The notes under the pieces: model-generated
Seen by the model: the letters and a program-made list of their open reading frames with translations, nothing else
Told to the model about the DNA's origin: nothing
Databases searched by the model: none
Translations under genes and position numbers: made by a program
From: Martinezella multihospitum
GTDB lineage: Bacteria; Pseudomonadota; Alphaproteobacteria; Rhizobiales; Rhizobiaceae
DNA: 64,000 nt
Reading direction: 5' to 3'
Assembly (NCBI RefSeq): GCF_900094585.1
Contig: NZ_FMAG01000001.1
Location: 820,530 to 884,529 of the forward strand
In this document: piece by piece, positions 17,145 through 25,555 of the stretch
How the letters are laid out: every line of letters starts with the position of its first letter
Numbering within the stretch: the stretch's first letter is position 1

Positions 17145-19405
17145 CCGAAACCAGCCGCAATCTCGTTCCTGAAGATGAGTTTCCCACCGGATCTCCGGTC
17201 AATATCTCACGCCGCCACTTTCTCCTGACCTCTGCCGGTGCGGCAGCCGGGGCATTCGTGCTTGGCTTCGGCGTTCCGGTTGGCCGGGCACGGGCACAGC
17301 AGGCAGCAAGCGCCATGCCTCCGGGCACACGCGTTCCCGCCTTTCTCGAAATCCGTCCCGATAGCACAATCCGTTTCGTGAGCCCCTTCGTCGAGGGCGG
17401 TCAGGGCGTCTTCACCGCGATGGCGCAGATCGTCGGCGAGGAGCTCGACGCTGATCCCAAAACCTTCGTGGTTGAAAATGCGCCGACGGGCAGCGACTAT
17501 CTGGTCGTGCACGGCAAGATGCGCATCACCGGCGGCAGCATGTCGGTACGCACGAGCTATGAGACCATGCGCCGGCTCGGCGCGCTCGCCCGCAACATGA
17601 TCCTGCAAGCCGCCGCCAAGCGCCTGGATGCGCCGATGAGCGAACTGACGACGGAACCCGGCCGGGTCATCCATGCCGCCTCGGGGCGCAGCCTTGCCTA
17701 TGGCGACGTTGCGAGCGAGGCACTGGATCTGCCGGTTCCTGCCCCTGAAAGCGTGGCGCTTCGTGACCCGAGCCAGTTCCGCTGGATCGGCAAACCGGTC
17801 GAACGGCTTGACATCCATGACAAATCGACGGGCAAGGCAATCTACGCGATCGATTGCAAGGTTGACGGCATGTTGCATGCCGCCGTCCAGCACGCGCCCC
17901 GCCTCGGCCTGACCGTCGGCAAGATCCGCAACGAAGATCAGCTGAAAGCGATGCCGGGCGTCCATTCCCTCCATAATCTCACAGGTGCCGTCGGCGTCGT
18001 TGCCGAACGCTGGTGGAATGCCAAACGCGCGGCCGAAGCAGCGCAGGTCGATTGGCACGAGCCGGGTGCCGACGCAAACCCCGCCTTCCGCTACATGCCG
18101 GCGGATTTTTCGACCACAGCCTTCAACGACAAACTCGCCAACCAGCCTGGCAACGGCCAGGATGCGGAGAATGTCGGCAACGTTGCAGACGCCCTGGCTG
18201 GCGCCAAGACTGTCGTTTCGGCAACCTACAAGAGCCAATATCTGCATCATGCGCAGCTCGAACCACCATCGACGCTAGCCCGGTTCAATCCGGACGGCAG
18301 CCTGGAAGTTTGGATGCCCAACCAGGCGCCCGAGCAATTCCAGGCCGACATCGCCAAGCTGACAGGACTCGACCCATCGAAAGTGATGGTCCATAGCCCT
18401 ATCCTGGGCGGCTTCTTCGGACGGCACTTCCTGTATCCATCCGCCAATCCCTATCCCCAGGCCATCCAGCTTGCAAAAGAGGTCGGGCGGCCGGTCAAAC
18501 TGATCTGGAGCCGCGAGGAGGAGTTTCTCCGCGATCCGATGCGGCCGATGGCGGCGGTACGTTTTCGCGGCGCGCTCGATGCCAGCGGTATGCCCGTCGC
18601 ACTCGAGGCGATCAGCGCTTGCGAGGGGCCAACGGAGGGGGTTTTCGGCCATAAGGAGGATTCACTGGACCCGACGGCCCTGGAAGGCCTGACCGGAAAA
18701 TCCTACGCCATCCCGAATTATCGCATCGCCCAGATCTATGTGAAGAACCCGACCATGCTCGCCTATTGGCGTTCGGTCGGCAATTCCATGAACGACTTCT
18801 TCTACGAGACGTTCCTCGACGAGCTGGCGGACAAGGGTGGGCAGGACCCTTATGAGCTGCGTTTGAAGCTGCTGCAGAAGAACGAGCGGCTGAGCAATCT
18901 GTTGAAAGCGGTCGGCGATCTCTCCGGCGGCTGGAAGCGCGGCCCCTTCACGGCCGACGATGGTTCGAAGCGGGCGCGTGGCGTCGCCATGGCCTCGCCC
19001 TTCGGCAGCCATACGGCTGCGATCGCCGAGGTTTCCATCCACAACGGCCAGGTCGTCGTCCATGATGTCTGGGAAGCGATCGACCCCGGCAGCATCGTCA
19101 ATCCGGCGATCATCGAAGCCCAGATCAATTCGGCAACGGCGCTTGGAATGTCGCAGGTGCTGATGGAGGAGGCCGTCTACAAGAACGGCGAGCCGGTGGC
19201 GCGCAACTACGACCTCTATCCGATTCTGCCGCCGGACCGTATGGCGCGCGTCCATGTCCGCATCGTCGAAAGCGGGGCGGAGATGGGCGGCATCGGCGAG
19301 CCAGGGCTGCCAGCCATTCCGCCGGCGGTCGCCAATGCGGTCTCCACACTGACGGGCAAGCGGATCCGCAGTATGCCTCTCTCCAACTACACCTTCGAAA
19401 GCTGA
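17141..19405 (+). CDS. Isoquinoline 1-oxidoreductase-type molybdenum subunit (IorB-like), Tat-exported
   Basis: The 754-residue large subunit has a clear Tat signal (SRRHFLLTSAGAAAGAFVLG, then an Ala-rich cleavage region ARAQQ), which places the enzyme in the periplasm. Motifs include SPFVEGGQGVFTAMAQ, LGGFFGRHF (pterin loop), MLAYWRSVGNSMNDFF and, near the end, EMGGIGEPGLP with the presumed catalytic glutamate at about 720. The single long chain is typical of IorB-type enzymes, which oxidise aldehydes or N-heterocycles and pass electrons to cytochrome c. Start 17141 has AAGGAAGGAG just upstream; the frame is open further left but only over the small-subunit gene. The true substrate is unknown. 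Confidence 0.93.
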   Translation: MTETSRNLVPEDEFPTGSPVNISRRHFLLTSAGAAAGAFVLGFGVPVGRARAQQAASAMPPGTRVPAFLEIRPDSTIRFVSPFVEGGQGVFTAMAQIVGEELDADPKTFVVENAPTGSDYLVVHGKMRITGGSMSVRTSYETMRRLGALARNMILQAAAKRLDAPMSELTTEPGRVIHAASGRSLAYGDVASEALDLPVPAPESVALRDPSQFRWIGKPVERLDIHDKSTGKAIYAIDCKVDGMLHAAVQHAPRLGLTVGKIRNEDQLKAMPGVHSLHNLTGAVGVVAERWWNAKRAAEAAQVDWHEPGADANPAFRYMPADFSTTAFNDKLANQPGNGQDAENVGNVADALAGAKTVVSATYKSQYLHHAQLEPPSTLARFNPDGSLEVWMPNQAPEQFQADIAKLTGLDPSKVMVHSPILGGFFGRHFLYPSANPYPQAIQLAKEVGRPVKLIWSREEEFLRDPMRPMAAVRFRGALDASGMPVALEAISACEGPTEGVFGHKEDSLDPTALEGLTGKSYAIPNYRIAQIYVKNPTMLAYWRSVGNSMNDFFYETFLDELADKGGQDPYELRLKLLQKNERLSNLLKAVGDLSGGWKRGPFTADDGSKRARGVAMASPFGSHTAAIAEVSIHNGQVVVHDVWEAIDPGSIVNPAIIEAQINSATALGMSQVLMEEAVYKNGEPVARNYDLYPILPPDRMARVHVRIVESGAEMGGIGEPGLPAIPPAVANAVSTLTGKRIRSMPLSNYTFES

Positions 19406-19530
19406 CGCGCAGCCAAATCTGCGCCAGGCATATCTCCGGCTCTCGGCCCAAATGGACCCGAGAGCCGGCGTAGTTGGCTCCTTCAAAAGCCGAATGCGAA
19501 ATCCCGAAGCAAAGACATGAGGGCACCCCC

Positions 19531-20880
19531 TTGAAGAGATTTCTTCTGGTTCTTCTTTTGATTGTCGTGCTTGTGGCCGGCGGCGTCGCGTGGTTCGTAA
19601 CGCGCAAGCCGGCATCCCCCTTCGATAACGTCGCTGCAGCGCAGCCCCCCTCGGAAGAACTGATGCAGCGCGGTGAATATGTCGCCCGCCTGGGCGACTG
19701 CGTTGCCTGTCACAGCACACCGAAAAGCGCACCCTTTGCCGGCGGGCTGCAGATGGGAACGCCGCTCGGCGCCATCTTCACGACCAACATCACCCCGGAC
19801 AAGCAGACCGGCATCGGCAACTATACGCTCGCCGATTTCGACCGCGCCGTCCGTCAAGGCGTGGCACCCGACGGTCACCGCCTCTATCCGGCAATGCCTT
19901 ACCCCTCTTATGTGAAGATGAGCGACGACGACATCCGCGCGCTCTACGCCTATTTCACCAGCAGGGTCGCACCCGTTCAGCAGGAAAACAGGCCCTCGGA
20001 CATCCAATGGCCGATGAACATGCGCTGGCCGCTGGCGCTCTGGAACGCCGTCTTCACCGAAGGCGGCACCTATCAGCCGAAAACCACCGGCGACGACCAG
20101 TGGAACCGTGGCGCCTATCTCGTTCAAGGGCCGGGTCATTGCGGCAGCTGTCATACGCCGCGCGCCATCACCATGGCGGAAAAAGCGCTCGATGAAAGCA
20201 GCCCGCTCTATCTTTCCGGCGCGCTTCTCGACGGCTGGTATGCGCCGAGCTTGCGCGGCGACCCGAATACCGGTCTTGGCCGCTGGAGCGAGGAGGACAT
20301 ATACGCCTTCCTCAAGAGCGGCAGGAACGGCCATGCCGTCGTCTTCGGCTCGATGGCGGATGCCTTCAACAACTCGACCCAGTTCATGACGGATGACGAC
20401 CTGAAGGCGATCAGTCATTACCTGAAATCCCTGCCCGGCGATCCCGCCCGCGACGGTACCCCCTGGCAATATGACGAGGCCACAGCCCAGAACGTGTCGC
20501 TTTCCAACCGCGAGCAGATACCGGGCGCCCAGACCTTCGTTGCAAAATGCAGCTTCTGTCACGGCATCGACGGCCGCGGAAAGCAGCAATGGATTCCGCC
20601 GCTCGCAGGCTCTGCCGCTTCGCTCGCGAAGGAAAACGCGTCCCAGATCAATGTAACACTGAACGGCTCCAGCCGCGTCGTGGCGAACGGAATCCCGGAT
20701 GCCTATCGCATGCCGCCGTTCCGTCAGCAGCTTTCGGACCAGCAGATTGCCGATGTTCTGACATTCGTGCGCTCGTCCTGGGGAAATCACGGCGGAGCGG
20801 TTGCCGCAAACGATGTGAAGGCCCTGCGCGAGCATACGGACCCGGCAAGCAGCAGCCCGATCATATTGCAGATGCGGTAG
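19531..20880 (+). CDS. Tri-haem cytochrome c, electron acceptor of the molybdenum dehydrogenase
   Basis: A 449-residue membrane-anchored periplasmic cytochrome with an N-terminal hydrophobic helix (FLLVLLLIVVLVAGGVAWF) and three CxxCH haem sites: CVACH (57-61), CGSCH (204-208) and CSFCH (340-344). The order matches the cytochrome subunits of alcohol and aldehyde dehydrogenases (AdhB type). I propose TTG 19531 as start because GAGGG lies about 9 nt upstream and the signal helix follows at once; an in-frame ATG at 19474 would add 19 polar residues. It lies 125 bp after the molybdenum subunit gene in the same direction and should pass its electrons to the respiratory chain. Confidence 0.9.
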   Translation: MKRFLLVLLLIVVLVAGGVAWFVTRKPASPFDNVAAAQPPSEELMQRGEYVARLGDCVACHSTPKSAPFAGGLQMGTPLGAIFTTNITPDKQTGIGNYTLADFDRAVRQGVAPDGHRLYPAMPYPSYVKMSDDDIRALYAYFTSRVAPVQQENRPSDIQWPMNMRWPLALWNAVFTEGGTYQPKTTGDDQWNRGAYLVQGPGHCGSCHTPRAITMAEKALDESSPLYLSGALLDGWYAPSLRGDPNTGLGRWSEEDIYAFLKSGRNGHAVVFGSMADAFNNSTQFMTDDDLKAISHYLKSLPGDPARDGTPWQYDEATAQNVSLSNREQIPGAQTFVAKCSFCHGIDGRGKQQWIPPLAGSAASLAKENASQINVTLNGSSRVVANGIPDAYRMPPFRQQLSDQQIADVLTFVRSSWGNHGGAVAANDVKALREHTDPASSSPIILQMR

Positions 20881-20950
20881 CTTCCGCCGCGCCCGGCCTT
20901 TTGTTGCAACGATGAAAGGCAAAGGCGCGACATACAGGATTTCGGACAGC

Positions 20951-20980
20951 GAGCGGTTCGACGCAATCATCGAACCGCTC
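20951..20980. terminator. Bidirectional hairpin between convergent genes
   Basis: An 11-bp perfect stem, GAGCGGTTCGA with its complement, encloses an 8-nt loop. It lies 70 bp after the cytochrome stop and 47 bp beyond the histidine-kinase stop on the other strand. There is no strong U-run on either side. Confidence 0.6.
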
Positions 20981-21027
20981 TGAATGACTTTGCCCGGCAT
21001 GGCCTTTCCGCAGGCGGGACAGAGGCC

Positions 21028-22527
21028 TTAGCGTTCCTGCCCGGCAAGCTTGAGAGCTTGCGCCCGCTTTCTTCTCCTGCTCACCCGCGACGAGGGCGTC
21101 TTCACCTGCCCTTCCTGGGGCAAGGAAATGATCGCCTTCAGACCGGGATTGTTGGGCTGAAGCAGGATATCGCCACCGTGCTGTCGCGCGACGGCGCGGG
21201 CAATCGACAGGCCCAGTCCGACGCCGCCCGTGCCTCTGTTTCTCGAGGCTTCCAGACGGAAGAAGGGCGCGAATACCTTTTCCTTCATATCCTCGGGTAT
21301 GCCCGGGCCATTGTCTTCGACGACGATATCGATGGTGCTGGCCGAGTGGCAGATTTGAACCTTGGCATGGCCGCCGTAGCGCGCCGCATTTTCCGCAAGA
21401 TTGCGAACGGCGCGGCGCAAGCCATCGGGCCGGCAGCGATAGGTCGTCTTCGGTCCTTCGATATATTCCACCGGCAGGCCGAGATCGGCAAGGTCGTCGC
21501 AGATACTGCCGACCAGTGCCTCCAGTTCGATGGCCCGCGTTTCCTCGGCCGTGGATTCGCCGCGTGCGAAGGAAATGGCGGCTTCCGTCATGCTCTGAAG
21601 CTCGTCGATGGTCGACAGCATTTTCTGCTGGATATCGGCATCCTTGACGAATTCCGCCCGCAGCCGGAGCGAGGTGAGCGGTGTCCTGAGATCATGGCCG
21701 ATCGCGGCCAGCATCCGGGTGCGATCGTCGACGAAGCGATGCAGGCGTTCCTGCATCCTGTTGAACGCCTCGGCCGTGCGCCTGATGTCATCAGGCCCCT
21801 CTTCGGGCAGCGGCGGAAGATTTTCGCCGCGCCCCAAGGCTTCGGCCGAAACGGCGAGCCGTCTCAGCGGGCGCGCGATGCGGCTGGCGATGAACACTCC
21901 GATGAGCGACAGGATGAGCGCCGTAGTCGCAAGAGAGGTGAGCGATTTCATATCCCACCAGCGGTCGCCGACATTCTTGTAGAACGCCGTATTCAGCCAC
22001 ATGCCGTCACTGAGCTTGACGACCAGGCCGTATCCGTTGCGATCCCCGAAATAGACGAATTTTGCAGTCTGCGGCAAACTCCAGAGAACGGTCGGCGGGG
22101 TAGCCCAGCCCTCGGCGGCGTTCGCCGTCATTACTCCCTTCGACATCAGATGATCGACATCGGAGTTCGAGTGCATGCCGTACTTCGCGCCGAGATCGAT
22201 GAAATTCTCGATCGGCCGGGCGAGTTCATTTGCCGCGCGGGAGCGCCATGCACCGGCATCGGTCGGCTCCGTCGGCGAAAGCCAGAAACGGGAATAGCTG
22301 GTCTCGCTTGCCAGCAGCGCCTGCTCGCGCAACGGCTTGGGCATGGATTCCATCAAGCGGGTGACGGAAGCGCAGCGGCTGAAGAATTCGCTCTTCATGG
22401 CGGCATGCAGCGCCTTGGTGCGTTCGTCCCAGGAAATCGAAAATGTCAGGCACTGCGAGACGACAAGGGCAAGCAGGGTAAAGCCGATGAACTGGGCGGC
22501 CAGGCTCCTCCTCCACCAGTATATCAT
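21028..22527 (-). CDS. Sensor histidine kinase (EnvZ/AdeS-like, HAMP)
   Basis: A 499-residue membrane kinase. A transmembrane helix near residues 8-30 (AAQFIGFTLLALVVSQC) is followed by a periplasmic domain of about 165 residues and a second helix near 200-217 (TTALILSLIGVFIA). A HAMP linker then leads to the H-box IGHDLRTPLTSLR with the phosphorylated His at about 278. N and G boxes appear as NLAENAARYGG, EDNGPGIPEDM and GTGGVGLGLSIARA. ATG 22527 overlaps the regulator stop (ATGA). It is convergent with the molybdoenzyme and cytochrome genes, which may be its targets; that is inference. Confidence 0.92.
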   Translation of the reverse strand: MIYWWRRSLAAQFIGFTLLALVVSQCLTFSISWDERTKALHAAMKSEFFSRCASVTRLMESMPKPLREQALLASETSYSRFWLSPTEPTDAGAWRSRAANELARPIENFIDLGAKYGMHSNSDVDHLMSKGVMTANAAEGWATPPTVLWSLPQTAKFVYFGDRNGYGLVVKLSDGMWLNTAFYKNVGDRWWDMKSLTSLATTALILSLIGVFIASRIARPLRRLAVSAEALGRGENLPPLPEEGPDDIRRTAEAFNRMQERLHRFVDDRTRMLAAIGHDLRTPLTSLRLRAEFVKDADIQQKMLSTIDELQSMTEAAISFARGESTAEETRAIELEALVGSICDDLADLGLPVEYIEGPKTTYRCRPDGLRRAVRNLAENAARYGGHAKVQICHSASTIDIVVEDNGPGIPEDMKEKVFAPFFRLEASRNRGTGGVGLGLSIARAVARQHGGDILLQPNNPGLKAIISLPQEGQVKTPSSRVSRRRKRAQALKLAGQER

Positions 22528-23249
22528 TCGAACCCCACATCCGCCGAGAGACTGTAGCCGCCACCCCAATGCGTCTTGATGACCGAAGGGTTCTTCGGGT
22601 CCGGCTCGATCTTCTTGCGCAAGCGGCTCACCTGATTGTCGATGCTTCTGTCGAAGATGTCGGCCGTCCTGCCAACCGTCAGGTCGAGAAGCTGCTCGCG
22701 GCTGAGCACCATACCCGGACGTTCGAGGAAGACTTTCAGAAGCCGGAATTCAGCCGTGCTGAGCGGGATGCCGACGCCATCGTCGCCGGAAAGCTCCTGC
22801 CGCCCCATATTGATGCGCCACTGGCCGACGCGAACGACCCTGGCCTTTTTCAACGTTTCCCGCTGCTGCTGCGGCACGCCATTGACCCGACGCAGGACAG
22901 CCCGGATGCGTGCCAGCAATTCGCGCGGATTGAACGGCTTCACGAGATAATCGTCAGCCCCCAGTTCAAGGCCGATGATGCGGTCGGTATCCTCGCTCAT
23001 GGCCGTCAGGAAGATGATGGGGGTATCGGTCGTCGCCCTGAGATGACGGCAGACGGAAAGGCCATCTTCGCCCGGCATCATGACATCGAGGACGATCAGA
23101 TCCACCGCACCGCGCTCGAGAATCCGTCTCAGGGCAAGTCCACTGTCGGCGACGCTGACCTTGTAGCCCTGCTGCTCGAGATACTGGCCGACAAGGTCCC
23201 TTATGTCCGAATGATCATCGACGACGGCGATGTGCGCAGCTTTTTGCAT
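22524..23249 (-). CDS. OmpR-family response regulator
   Basis: A 241-residue DNA-binding regulator with a receiver domain (VVDDHSDIRDL; phosphorylated Asp at about 55 in LIVLDVMMPGEDG; KPFNPREL) and a winged-helix output domain at the C-terminus (STAEFRLLKVFLERPGMVLS, then SIDNQVSRLRKKIEPDPKNP). It is the first gene of a two-gene operon with the kinase. ATG 23249 is chosen; a GTG at 23261 would add four residues. The cognate signal is unknown. Confidence 0.93.
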   Translation of the reverse strand: MQKAAHIAVVDDHSDIRDLVGQYLEQQGYKVSVADSGLALRRILERGAVDLIVLDVMMPGEDGLSVCRHLRATTDTPIIFLTAMSEDTDRIIGLELGADDYLVKPFNPRELLARIRAVLRRVNGVPQQQRETLKKARVVRVGQWRINMGRQELSGDDGVGIPLSTAEFRLLKVFLERPGMVLSREQLLDLTVGRTADIFDRSIDNQVSRLRKKIEPDPKNPSVIKTHWGGGYSLSADVGFE

Positions 23250-23820
23250 GACGGTTTCCACGATCTCAAGTCATTCTACAGAAGGCCGCTCCGAGCCGCA
23301 TCGAAAAAAGTGTATCAAAGTTTCACATAGACCGGAGGGTTGCGCCGCAAGCGGCGCTCCCACTTGAAAACCTGGCGGCAGCCGGTGCAAGCCGTATCGA
23401 GAGGATACGGATTTCATCGAAACTGTCCTTAAAATCCAATCGATATTCCGCGTGAAAAGGCCCCCTGCAGCTGGCAAACTATAAGATTGTTGTCACATGG
23501 ATGTGCCGCGGGCCGGCAAATTTGTAACAAGCTGTCGCAGATCTCGCACGGCCTATGTGCCCTGTCTCGACGGAATGCGGTGGCGACATCGCCGGGCTTC
23601 GACCAAGGTCAAATCCTGCTATACCCTCTGCAAAATAGGCCGCTCGCGCCAGCCGTCCAACCATCATTGCCGCGTCGGTCCGCTCCAGAGCCGATGGCTG
23701 ACGCTGCCATCGCCGGAGACAGGCTTTTACATCTCCGGCACAAAGCTGCGACATGACCGTCCTAACCTCCTGCTCGAAAATCACTTGCCCGGTCGAGACT
23801 ATCGACGCTGACAGGAGGAT
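23250..23820. other. Gene-free spacer with a short GC hairpin
   Basis: A 571-bp stretch between the two-component operon and a small rightward gene. It contains a hairpin with GCGCCGC at 23342-23348 and GCGGCGC at 23351-23357. Open frames of about 100 codons exist here on both strands, but none has a ribosome site or a recognisable domain, so I leave them out. Confidence 0.5.
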
Positions 23821-24084
23821 ATGGAATTGGCCATAGAATTATCACAGATCGCAACGCTTCGCCGTGTTCTCGAAATCTTCTGCGCCCGGCACGACCTGGA
23901 GTTTGCCGATCGAACGGCGATCATCGCCGCCCGCGAGCTCATGAAATTCGCCGACGAGGGCGAAACCGATCCCCTCGTTCTCGAGCAGCGCCTCGACGAG
24001 GCAATGCAGACTTCCGGAGAACCTATGCTGCCCGCCCAGAGGGCCGTGGCATCAATGGGCGCCTCGTCGGCGCGGCAGCAATGA
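23821..24084 (+). CDS. Small helical protein of unknown function
   Basis: An 87-residue protein, MELAIELSQIATLRRVLEIF at the start, with an excellent CAGGAGG ribosome site before the ATG. The N-terminal 60 residues look like two or three amphipathic helices (FADRTAIIAARELMKFADEG, then PLVLEQRLDEAMQ); the tail is Ala/Ser-rich. No membrane segment or known motif is visible. It precedes the flavodoxin-like gene by 70 bp in the same direction and may be cotranscribed. I do not recognise a function. Confidence 0.6.
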   Translation: MELAIELSQIATLRRVLEIFCARHDLEFADRTAIIAARELMKFADEGETDPLVLEQRLDEAMQTSGEPMLPAQRAVASMGASSARQQ

Positions 24085-24154
24085 TTGTCCGCCGTCGAAA
24101 TTGTCCCGTCATCTTCCGCATCCAAAGGCCTCATTGAAATCGGAAGGCAAACCC

Positions 24155-24733
24155 ATGCACCTTTCCCGCCGCACCGTGTTGACATCGATGGTGGCTGTGG
24201 CCGCCGCACCCAGATGGAGCTTCGCCGCAGACGAGCGACGGGTTCTGGTCGTCTATTATTCCTATACCGGCCACACCGGAGCGGTTGCCGAAAAGCTTCG
24301 CGCGCTTCTGGGGGCCGAGCTCTTCGAAATCCAGATGCGCACCCCGTATCCTCTCGACATGCAGCGTGCTGCCGAGCAGTCTAAATACGAGCTGGAAACG
24401 GGCGAGCTTCCCCCTTTGTTCGATGGCCTTCCCAATCTTTCGAAATACGACCTGATCCTCGTCGGCGGCCCGGTGTGGTGGAATACCATCACGCCGCCTG
24501 TCATGAGCTTCCTCGAACGGACGGATTTCGGAGGGCGGAAGGTTGCCGCCTTCGCCACATATGTGCTGGAGCCGGCGCACTACGAAAGGAATTTTGCCGC
24601 ACAGGCACGCAGCGCTTCGCTTCTGCCCAGCCTGATGATCAGCGAATTCGAGGTCACGGAGAGGCTGGCGGACAAGGCCATCGCGTCCTGGGTCCTCAAA
24701 AACCTGCCGAAGGGCGCGCCGCAAGCCCTCTAA
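24155..24733 (+). CDS. Exported flavodoxin-like protein
   Basis: A 192-residue protein with a probable Tat signal (LSRRTVLTSMVAVAAA, cleaved near SFAADE) followed directly by a flavodoxin fold: RVLVVYYSYTGHTGAVAEKL is the FMN phosphate loop, and LILVGGPVWWNTITPPVMSF is the region lining the isoalloxazine. Most flavodoxins are cytoplasmic, so export is unusual. Start 24155 is preferred because GGAAGG lies just ahead and the signal begins there; an in-frame GTG or ATG further upstream (24101) lacks this support. Redox partner unknown. Confidence 0.8.
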   Translation: MHLSRRTVLTSMVAVAAAPRWSFAADERRVLVVYYSYTGHTGAVAEKLRALLGAELFEIQMRTPYPLDMQRAAEQSKYELETGELPPLFDGLPNLSKYDLILVGGPVWWNTITPPVMSFLERTDFGGRKVAAFATYVLEPAHYERNFAAQARSASLLPSLMISEFEVTERLADKAIASWVLKNLPKGAPQAL

Positions 24734-24884
24734 GTTCGCAAACACACGCGAATTGCTCTCAATCCGCTATCGGCGCGGGCCGCAACCTCCTGTCGCGATG
24801 ACGCCGCATTCGCCGTGATATTCTGATGCTGCGGCGTCAATGATATCCTATGGTGCCGGAAATCCTCCATCTGCGGAGATCCCA

Positions 24885-25478
24885 ATGGGCGAAGCATTTC
24901 CAGCGACATCGATGCCGGACCGCGATTGGTGGGCGGCACTTTGGCCCGATCCGCTGGCGACGCTCCAAGCACTTGGCATCAAGCCCGGCATGATCGTCCT
25001 CGATCTTTGCTGCGGCGACGGCTATTTTACCGCACCGCTGGCGAAACTCGTTGCCGGAAAGGTCTATGCGCTTGATCTCGATGAAAGCATGATCAAGATG
25101 GCGAGGGCGGAAGCCGACCGGCAAGGCGTCTCCGTGCGGAAATGGATCCATGCCGATGCGCGCGTCATCGCAAGACATCTTCCTGAAAATGTCGATTATG
25201 TCCTGATGGCGAACACGTTTCACGGTGTTCCCGATCAGCCTGGCCTCGTCCGTGCCGTCCATTCGGTGCTCGCTCCCAACGGACTTTTCGGCATCGTCAA
25301 CTGGGAGACACGATCGCGCGAGGAGACCACGGTACTCGGGCTGCCGCGCGGCCCCAAGACCGAGATGCGCATGGCGCCGACCAAGGTCGTGGCGATTGTC
25401 GAGACCTTCGGTTTCAAGTCTCAAGCCGTGATCAAGCTGCCGCCCTATCACTACGGCGTGGTTTTCGCTGCCCTGTAG
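24885..25478 (+). CDS. Class I SAM-dependent methyltransferase
   Basis: A 197-residue Rossmann-fold methyltransferase. Motif I, VLDLCCGDGYFTAPLA, binds S-adenosylmethionine; the acidic end of strand 2 is ALDLDESMIKMAR; a motif near DYVLMANTFHGVPDQPGLVR and the post-motif VLAPNGLFGIVNW follow. ATG 24885 has GGAG 8 nt upstream; an in-frame ATG at 24840 would add 15 residues. The protein is isolated, with the MFS gene convergent, so the substrate cannot be inferred. Confidence 0.85.
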   Translation: MGEAFPATSMPDRDWWAALWPDPLATLQALGIKPGMIVLDLCCGDGYFTAPLAKLVAGKVYALDLDESMIKMARAEADRQGVSVRKWIHADARVIARHLPENVDYVLMANTFHGVPDQPGLVRAVHSVLAPNGLFGIVNWETRSREETTVLGLPRGPKTEMRMAPTKVVAIVETFGFKSQAVIKLPPYHYGVVFAAL

Positions 25479-25555
25479 CTGTGCCAAAGATGTCGCTGGG
25501 CATATTGCCGAGCGCTTCCGGCGGCCCCGGCCGAACGCCGAGACCGCCATATCAA

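Noticed and set aside
19474..19530. ATG at 19474 as start of the cytochrome c
   Set aside because: It adds 19 polar residues before the signal helix and lacks a ribosome site, whereas TTG 19531 has GAGGG upstream and begins directly at the basic end of the helix.
23479..23784. 101-codon minus-strand frame in the spacer before the small helical protein gene
   Set aside because: No ribosome site at the start, no recognisable domain, and competing frames of similar length on the other strand.
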